Assembly: GCA_039029535.1 (NCBI GenBank)
Contig: JBCCFW010000228.1
Coordinates: 1-10,346, forward strand
Source of the DNA: JBCCFW01 sp039029535
GTDB lineage: Bacteria > Acidobacteriota > JBCCFW01
Direction of reading: 5' to 3'
Length of the DNA stretch: 10,346 bases
This document shows, piece after piece, positions 6,674 to 10,346 of this stretch; position 1 is the stretch's first letter; each line of letters begins with the position of its first letter. The position numbers were made by a program, and so were the translations under genes. Below the pieces are notes generated by a model that did not search any database, was not told the DNA's origin, and was given only the letters and a program-made list of their open reading frames with translations.

Positions 6674-6976
6674 TCAGGCGGAGCGCTTGCGTGCTTCCGC
6701 GACGACGGCCTCGATCTCCCGGGCGGCCTTGGCGTTGGCGCCCACCCAGGTCGCCTCGTGGTCGTAGTCGAGGGGGTCGAGCCGCTCACCGAGCTTGATG
6801 CGAGCGAGCTGACAGACGTGGGGATGGGGGAACAGCTCTTCCCAGTCCGCGTCGGTGGGTTCCTCACCTGCTTCGATGCGACGACGCAGGATCTTGGCGT
6901 TGCGGTGGGTACGGTGTCGTTCGAGCAGGCTGAGCTTGTCGAGCCGCTCGACGGCTTCCATGAAACGGTCGATCAT
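6674..6976 (-). CDS. Small protein of unknown function (100 aa)
   Basis: I do not recognise this protein. It is 100 residues, highly charged, without cysteine pairs, signal peptide or membrane segment. Residues 1-36 look like one or two amphipathic helices (MEAVERLDKLSLLERHRTHR). A central part has PTDADWEELFPHPHVCQLAR followed by IKLGERLDPLDYDHEATWVG, and the end is a helix, AAREIEAVVAEARKRSA. The coding call rests on length, GC-biased third positions, and position in the gap between bfr and the DUF3667 gene on the same strand. The ATG at 6976 has AAGG 8 bases upstream; a second ATG five codons in is possible. It may be co-transcribed with the DUF3667 gene, but a promoter for the pair was not found. 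Confidence 0.6.
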   Translation of the reverse strand: MIDRFMEAVERLDKLSLLERHRTHRNAKILRRRIEAGEEPTDADWEELFPHPHVCQLARIKLGERLDPLDYDHEATWVGANAKAAREIEAVVAEARKRSA

Positions 6977-7034
6977 CGCCGAGACCTTCAGCGAGACCTG
7001 CCCCCGTCACTGAACGGATTGTCCTGGTTCTGAC

Positions 7035-7065
7035 GCCCGAGCGCAAGGACAACTTGGACTCGGGC
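7035..7065 (-). terminator. Hairpin after bfr
   Basis: GCCCGAG (7035-7041) pairs with CTCGGGC (7059-7065). Inside, CAAG (7044-7047) pairs with CTTG (7053-7056) around a 5-base loop, giving an 11-bp stem with a 2x2 internal loop. It begins 26 bases past the bfr stop codon on the minus strand. There is no T-tract. Confidence 0.45.
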
Positions 7066-7091
7066 TCGACGCGCTCGCCGAGCTGCTGCGA

Positions 7092-7565
7092 TCAGCCGCC
7101 GCGGACCTGCTCGGTCAGGTAATTCTGGAGGCCCATCTCGTCGATCTGATGGAGCTGAGCCTCGATCCAGTCGATGCCTTCCTCCTCGTCCATGAGAATG
7201 CGCTCGAGGAGCTCTCGGGAGACGTTGTCGCCCTTGTCCCGGCAGAGAGCGATGCCGTCGTTGAGCACCTTCTGGGCCGTGAGCTCGAGCTCCAGGTCGA
7301 GCTGGTGTTGCTCGGGCACGGTCTCGCCGACCTTCACGGGGTTGAGGCGCTGCATGTTCGGCACGCCGTCGAGCATGAGAATGCGGTCCATGAGCTGGTC
7401 CGCGTGCTTCATCTCCTCGATCGACTCGTTTCGGTGATGGTCGGCGAGGCGGGCGTAGCCCCAGTTCGCGCACATCTTCGAGTGAACGAAGTACTGGTTG
7501 ATGGCGGTGAGCTCCGCGGTGAGAACGCGGTTGAGCAGCTCGATGACGTCCGGATCACCCTTCAT
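7092..7565 (-). CDS. bfr: Bacterioferritin
   Basis: This 157-residue protein is a full-length bacterioferritin, the 24-mer cage that oxidises Fe(II) and stores it as ferric mineral in the cytoplasm. In E. coli numbering it keeps E18, Y25, E51, H54, E94 and E127 of the ferroxidase site, the haem ligand M52 (EMKHAD), the start MKGDPDVIELLN and the end MGLQNYL. The notable difference is at the sixth site: E. coli has DEEGHIDW and here the sequence is DEEEGIDW, so position 130 is Gly instead of His. The reading frame is sound on both sides. The ATG at 7565 has AGGAG 8 bases upstream. bfd lies 103 bases upstream on the same strand. A TAGACT (7596-7601) could be its own -10, and the paired palindromes at 7628-7654 lie just upstream of where the -35 would be. 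Confidence 0.95.
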   Translation of the reverse strand: MKGDPDVIELLNRVLTAELTAINQYFVHSKMCANWGYARLADHHRNESIEEMKHADQLMDRILMLDGVPNMQRLNPVKVGETVPEQHQLDLELELTAQKVLNDGIALCRDKGDNVSRELLERILMDEEEGIDWIEAQLHQIDEMGLQNYLTEQVRGG

Positions 7566-7627
7566 GCCGACGACTCCTGTGAGAGGGGAGCCAGGAGTCT
7601 AGCTCGCCTGGGCGCACGAAGAGCGTG

Positions 7628-7654
7628 TTCCGTGACGGAAGGCTCCGTGACGGA
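7628..7654. promoter_or_regulatory. Two identical palindromes upstream of bfr (possible operator)
   Basis: TCCGTGACGGA occurs at 7629-7639 and again at 7644-7654, a 15-bp period. Each copy is an exact palindrome around a single central base, and the first extends to 13 bp (TTCCGTGACGGAA, 7628-7640). They lie in the 103-base gap between bfd and bfr, about 65-90 bases before the bfr ATG. The motif is unlike a Fur box. A site for another iron or redox regulator is an inference. Confidence 0.45.
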
Positions 7655-7668
7655 CGATGAGGCTCGGC

Positions 7669-7875
7669 TCAGGAGCTCGCAGCCTCAGCCAGGGAGGGGG
7701 CCGGTGCGGCTGCGGCGAGCGCCCGCCGGAGCAGGCACTCGATCGTCGGGACACAGCCACCGCACACGCCGCCCGCGCGGCATTGACGAGTCACCTCGTC
7801 GCTGCTGCGAGCGCCGCTCTCAACCGCCTCGTTGACGTGGCGGTCGGTCTTTCCGGTGCAGTGGCAGACGATCAT
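7669..7875 (-). CDS. bfd: Bacterioferritin-associated ferredoxin
   Basis: A 68-residue BFD-like [2Fe-2S] protein. It begins MIVCHCTGKTDRHVNEAVES and carries Cys4, Cys6, Cys38 and Cys41 (VCGGC), matching the four cluster ligands of E. coli Bfd (4, 6, 39, 42); Cys32 and Cys47 are extra. In studied systems Bfd docks on bacterioferritin near the haem and passes electrons that release stored iron, which fits the adjacent bfr. The last 18 residues are an Ala-rich tail. It is the first gene of the minus-strand bfd-bfr group. The ATG at 7875 has no Shine-Dalgarno and lies only 8 bases past a plausible -10, so translation may be leaderless. A Fur-like box upstream suggests induction under iron limitation. 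Confidence 0.92.
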   Translation of the reverse strand: MIVCHCTGKTDRHVNEAVESGARSSDEVTRQCRAGGVCGGCVPTIECLLRRALAAAAPAPSLAEAASS

Positions 7876-7883
7876 CGAGAGCC

Positions 7884-7912
7884 AGTCTATTGATATTGAG
7901 AATCACTCGCAA
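7884..7912 (-). promoter_or_regulatory. Putative bfd promoter
   Basis: On the minus strand TTGCGA (7907-7912) and TAGACT (7884-7889) are separated by exactly 17 bases, each matching the sigma70 consensus at 4/6. The -10 ends 8 bases before the bfd ATG, so a start site at the usual distance would give a leader of about 0-3 bases. The same TAGACT hexamer recurs 31 bases before the bfr ATG. Confidence 0.45.
7891..7905. promoter_or_regulatory. Fur-box-like operator in the bfd promoter
   Basis: TGATATTGAGAATCA fits the 7-1-7 Fur consensus TGATAATnATTATCA with 6/7 matches in the left arm and 5/7 in the right. Read as hexamers it is GATATT-GAGAAT, each one base from GATAAT. It occupies the spacer between the -35 and -10 of the putative bfd promoter, an arrangement suited to repression by Fe-Fur. 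It stands out as an A/T-rich island in a GC-rich genome. It could also act on the divergent DUF3667 genes, whose start is 106 bases away. Confidence 0.6.
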
Positions 7913-7928
7913 GAAGCCCCGGGAACTT

Positions 7929-7978
7929 TTTCGGTTGGTGGGTTCGAAACCTGAGTGGGGAGGGGGCACCAACCGAAA
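7929..7978. repeat. 12-bp inverted repeat upstream of the DUF3667 array
   Basis: TTTCGGTTGGTG (7929-7940) and CACCAACCGAAA (7967-7978) are perfect inverted repeats around a 26-base G-rich loop. The loop starts with a small hairpin, GGTT-CGA-AACC (7941-7951), that resembles a tRNA T-loop in sequence. It ends 32 bases before the GTG of the first tandem DUF3667 gene and lies upstream of the bfd promoter. It may be a 5'-UTR structure of the DUF3667 mRNA or a protein site. No complete tRNA fold can be drawn around it. Confidence 0.5.
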
Positions 7979-8010
7979 CCCGCGAGGCTCCGAGGGGGTA
8001 CGGTCGGTTC

Positions 8011-8814
8011 GTGAGCACCCCCTCGGCATCGACCCCGGCTGCCTGCCTCGACTGCGGGGAGAGCCTCTCCGGAGCCTTCTGCTCGAGCTGCGGCATGCAG
8101 GACCGCTGGCCCCGGCTGCGAGAGATGGACGTGCTCCGCGACACGATCGAGCACTTCCTGAGCTTCGAATCGAGCCTCTGGCGGACGCTCCTGGGGCTCA
8201 CGGTCCGGCCTGGGGTGATCGCCCGGGCCTACGTGGGGGGGCAGCGGCGGCGCTACTTCAACCCCCTGAAGTACCTGCTCGTGGTCGCCGGCGTCCTGGC
8301 CCTGCTGACCTGGCTCGGACTGGACGAGACGCAGCAGGCCGAGTCCCTCGTGGAGCGCACCGTCGCCATCGATCCGGCCACTCAGGAGGTGATGAGCGGT
8401 TTCTTCAGCTCTCTCTTCACCGTCCTCCAGGACTTCGGACGAGAGCTCCGGCTGGCCCTGATCCCCATCTACGCCTTCGGCCTGCGGCTGGTCCTGCGAC
8501 GCTACAACCTCGCCGAGCTCACCTGCTTCGCCGCCTACGCCCTGACCCATGCGAGCTTGCTCGCCGCCATCGGCATCGCCTCGCTCCAGCTCGTCCTTCC
8601 CGAGACGGCGCTGGTGTTCTTCGCGCTGGACGGCCTGGGCGATCTCTTCTCGCTCGTCTACTTCACCTGGGCGGTCCGGCAGTTCCACGAGTGCGGCTGG
8701 CTCTCGGCCGTCGCCAGCGTGGTCAGCGCGATCGTGCTCGTGGCGATCGTCGCGCTGCTGCTGTTCGGGAGCCTGCTCTTGCCGCTCATCCTCTCGTCGC
8801 TTCCCGCCGGGTGA
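8011..8814 (+). CDS. DUF3667 zinc-ribbon membrane protein, tandem copy 1
   Basis: A 267-residue membrane protein of unknown function. Residues 12-27 hold a zinc-ribbon-like motif (C12LDC15, C24SSC27), followed by the DUF3667 block at about 45-95: FESSLWRTLLGLTVRPG, ARAYVGGQRRRYFNPLKYLL. Membrane segments are likely near 85-102, 144-162, 170-190, 200-222 and 231-262. ELRLALIPIYAFGLRLVLRRYN (146-167), written here as ELRLALIPIY plus its following helix, and FTWAVRQFHECGW near 218-230 are shared with the two downstream copies. The start GTG at 8011 is chosen because the protein then begins shortly before the zinc motif, as in the paralogues; a GAGGGGG lies 12 bases upstream, rather far. It heads a three-gene run and diverges from bfd. 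Confidence 0.85.
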   Translation: MSTPSASTPAACLDCGESLSGAFCSSCGMQDRWPRLREMDVLRDTIEHFLSFESSLWRTLLGLTVRPGVIARAYVGGQRRRYFNPLKYLLVVAGVLALLTWLGLDETQQAESLVERTVAIDPATQEVMSGFFSSLFTVLQDFGRELRLALIPIYAFGLRLVLRRYNLAELTCFAAYALTHASLLAAIGIASLQLVLPETALVFFALDGLGDLFSLVYFTWAVRQFHECGWLSAVASVVSAIVLVAIVALLLFGSLLLPLILSSLPAG

Positions 8815-8829
8815 CGGCATGATGCGCCC

Positions 8830-9645
8830 GTGAGCCCTACCTCTCCGACCCGTCCGTGCCTCGACTGTGGCACGGAGCTCCACGGTCTCCACTGCTCCGC
8901 CTGCGGCATGCGGAACCGGTGGCAGCGGCTCGATGCGTCGCAGCTCGTGCGCGAGCTCATCGCCACGATTTTCAATCTCGAGTCGAGCCTCTGGCGCACC
9001 TTGATCGGCCTGACGCTTCGCCCCGGGAAGGTCGCGCGGGAGTACGTCGCCGGGCGGCGACGGAGCTACTTCAACCCCCTGAAGTACCTCCTGGTCACCG
9101 CCGGCACGATGGCTCTCCTCAACTGGCGATTGAGCGCACCGACCGAGGAGATCGACGCGGCCGTGCTCGCCGAGGTCTCGGCGGCGATTCCGAACCTGCC
9201 GGAAGAGATGCTCGAGGTGGTGCTCTCCTTGGTGCACGTCATGCAGCGCTGGTCGAAGGAGCTCCAGCTCCTGATGGTGCCGCTCTACGCCATCGCTTAC
9301 CGGCTGTTCTGGCGAAAGGACAACTTCGCGGAGACGACCTGCTTCGTGGCCTACACCTACAGCCATGCCAGCATGGCCATGGTCCTTGGCCTGCTGCCGC
9401 TCACCATGCGTCTCGACCAGGCGACGGGAGTGCTCGGCTCCCTGTGGAGCGTGATCGTCTCGATCGCCGGCTTCGGGTACCTGATCTGGGCGGCCCGGCA
9501 GTTCTTCGAGACGGGCTGGATTCGGGCGACGCTGGCCGTTCTGATCACGTCCATCGTCGTTGGCATCGTCCAGGCCGTCGCCCTCCTCGGACCGCTCGCT
9601 GCGCTCCTGATTCTGGGGTCGTCGAGCGGGCTCGGGGAGGGGTGA
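8830..9645 (+). CDS. DUF3667 zinc-ribbon membrane protein, tandem copy 2
   Basis: A 271-residue paralogue of the gene before it. The zinc-ribbon-like cysteines are C10, C13, C22 and C25 (CLDCGTELHGLHCSACGM). The DUF3667 block runs LESSLWRTLIGLTLRPG, then AREYVAGRRRSYFNPLKYLL at about 50-88. Likely membrane segments are near 85-98, 145-160, 171-194, 203-222 and 233-263; the loop at 100-140 is acidic and differs most between the copies. It starts with GTG 15 bases after the stop of copy 1, without a strong Shine-Dalgarno, so it may depend on translational coupling. A 24-base stretch coding for the YFNPLKYL region is identical in copies 1 and 2 (8253-8276 and 9066-9089), showing recent common ancestry or strong constraint. 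Confidence 0.85.
   Translation: MSPTSPTRPCLDCGTELHGLHCSACGMRNRWQRLDASQLVRELIATIFNLESSLWRTLIGLTLRPGKVAREYVAGRRRSYFNPLKYLLVTAGTMALLNWRLSAPTEEIDAAVLAEVSAAIPNLPEEMLEVVLSLVHVMQRWSKELQLLMVPLYAIAYRLFWRKDNFAETTCFVAYTYSHASMAMVLGLLPLTMRLDQATGVLGSLWSVIVSIAGFGYLIWAARQFFETGWIRATLAVLITSIVVGIVQAVALLGPLAALLILGSSSGLGEG
9636..9640 (+). promoter_or_regulatory. Ribosome binding site of tandem copy 3
   Basis: GGAGG inside the end of copy 2, 6 bases before the GTG at 9647. It fixes the start of copy 3 one base after the preceding stop codon. Confidence 0.65.
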
Positions 9646-9646
9646 C

Positions 9647-10346
9647 GTGAGCGACGTCGTGGGTACGACCGTCGTCGGTGCCTGCCTCGACTGCGGTTCC
9701 GAGCTCGACGGCTCCTACTGCGCGCAGTGCGGCATGCGCGACCGTTGGCCTCGGCTCGACGCTCGCGACATCTTCCGCGACGTCATCGGCAACCTCTTCA
9801 ACTTCGAGACGACGATCTGGCGGACCCTCATCGGCCTGACGCTCTGGCCCGGGCGGCTCGCTCGAGATTACGTCGCAGGTCAGCGCCGCCGACACTTCAA
9901 CCCGTTCAAGTATCTCCTCGTGAGCGCGGCGGTCGGTGCGCTCTTGACCTGGCGCATGCGTGCTCAGATCGACGTCACCAGCGCCAACGACTTCGAGATC
10001 GCCGACATCGACAAGCTGCCGTTCGGCGAGGACCTGGTCGCGGCGTTTCGTGCCAGCATCTCTGGCCTTCTCGAGATCATCCAGGGCTGGGGGAGGGAGT
10101 TGAGCCTCCTGATGCTCCCGCTTCAGGCGATGGCCTATCGCCTCGTGCTCAGGCGCTACAACTTCGCCGAGACGGTCTGCTTCACGGCCTACATCGAGGC
10201 CCACGTGGCCCTGCTCAGCTTGCTCGCGACCTTGCCCTGGATGGAGTCGCCAGCGAACCCCGGCCTGCTCGGCTCGCTCGTGGGCGCAGCCGTGCAAGCG
10301 CTGGGACTGGCGTATCGGATCTGGGCGGTGCGTCAGTTCTACGAGG
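9647..10346 (+). CDS. DUF3667 zinc-ribbon membrane protein, tandem copy 3, 3' end outside window
   Basis: An open frame of 233 codons runs from the GTG at 9647 to the window edge. The protein starts MSDVVGTTVVGACLDCGSEL and has zinc-ribbon-like cysteines at 13, 16, 25 and 28. The DUF3667 block is FETTIWRTLIGLTLWPG then ARDYVAGQRRRHFNPFKYLL at about 53-91. Membrane segments are likely near 88-102, 151-167, 178-198 and 206-228. The visible part ends with RIWAVRQFYE, which corresponds to the WAVRQFHE/WAARQFFE of copies 1 and 2, so some 40 residues including the last membrane segment should lie beyond the edge. It starts one base after the stop of copy 2 and has a good ribosome site inside that gene, which indicates an operon. 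Confidence 0.85.
   Translation, partial: MSDVVGTTVVGACLDCGSELDGSYCAQCGMRDRWPRLDARDIFRDVIGNLFNFETTIWRTLIGLTLWPGRLARDYVAGQRRRHFNPFKYLLVSAAVGALLTWRMRAQIDVTSANDFEIADIDKLPFGEDLVAAFRASISGLLEIIQGWGRELSLLMLPLQAMAYRLVLRRYNFAETVCFTAYIEAHVALLSLLATLPWMESPANPGLLGSLVGAAVQALGLAYRIWAVRQFYE

Noticed and set aside
6977..7034. Promoter for the 100-residue gene and the DUF3667 gene
   Set aside because: No pair of hexamers with acceptable match and spacing could be found upstream of 6976.
7932..7960. tRNA or tRNA-derived attachment site, because of a GGTTCGAAACC T-loop-like string
   Set aside because: The flanking bases form only a weak T-stem, and no acceptor, anticodon or D arm can be drawn. It is better explained as the loop of the 12-bp inverted repeat.
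7903..9366. 487-codon open frame on the minus strand opposite DUF3667 copies 1 and 2
   Set aside because: Low-complexity Glu/Gln/Arg-rich translation; it crosses two clear plus-strand genes and the intergenic inverted repeat. It is a shadow.
9545..10297. 250-codon minus-strand frame opposite DUF3667 copy 3
   Set aside because: The plus strand carries the full DUF3667 pattern here; the antisense translation has no recognisable motif.
1..10346. Mobile element, CRISPR array, phage or defence system
   Set aside because: No transposase, integrase, terminal repeat, repeat-spacer array or known defence domain is visible. The tandem genes are ordinary paralogues rather than element-borne copies.

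Overview
The window comes from a GC-rich bacterial chromosome. Codons end mostly in G or C, and several genes start with GTG. Secreted proteins with ordinary signal peptides, a bacterioferritin/ferredoxin pair and DUF3667 membrane proteins suggest a free-living, probably Gram-negative, aerobic bacterium. The C-terminal motif SYGRDSFGRERP of the propeller protein recalls extracytoplasmic proteins of Acidobacteriota/Myxococcota-type genomes. That is an impression only; the phylum cannot be fixed from this window. No rRNA, tRNA, CRISPR array, insertion sequence or phage gene is visible.

Left part (1-3737, all on the minus strand). From right to left: a secreted seven-repeat beta-propeller protein (1986-3737), two paralogous secreted cysteine-rich proteins of identical length (1076-1822 and 252-998), and the start of a YaiI/YqxD-family (DUF188) gene that leaves the window at base 1. 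Strong GC hairpins lie just past the stop codons of the propeller gene and of both cysteine-rich genes, so each is probably its own transcription unit.

Middle (3770-6976). A large plus-strand regulator-like protein, diverging from the propeller gene, consists of two copies of one unit (HTH plus an unknown beta-rich domain). It converges on a minus-strand pair: a 100-residue protein of unknown function followed by a divergent DUF3667 zinc-ribbon membrane protein.

Right part (7035-10346). Bacterioferritin (bfr) and bacterioferritin-associated ferredoxin (bfd) lie on the minus strand. A Fur-box-like site sits in the spacer of the putative bfd promoter, which would give an almost leaderless mRNA. 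A pair of identical palindromes lies upstream of bfr. Diverging from bfd, three tandem DUF3667 paralogues run on the plus strand with gaps of 15 and 1 bases; the third leaves the window.

The clearest working set is the iron store: Bfr holds ferric iron and Bfd supplies electrons to release it, with bfd probably derepressed by Fur when iron is short. The most unusual items are the internally duplicated HTH protein, the DUF3667 expansion (four copies in about 5 kb), the 12-cysteine secreted pair, and the apparent loss of a ferroxidase histidine in Bfr.
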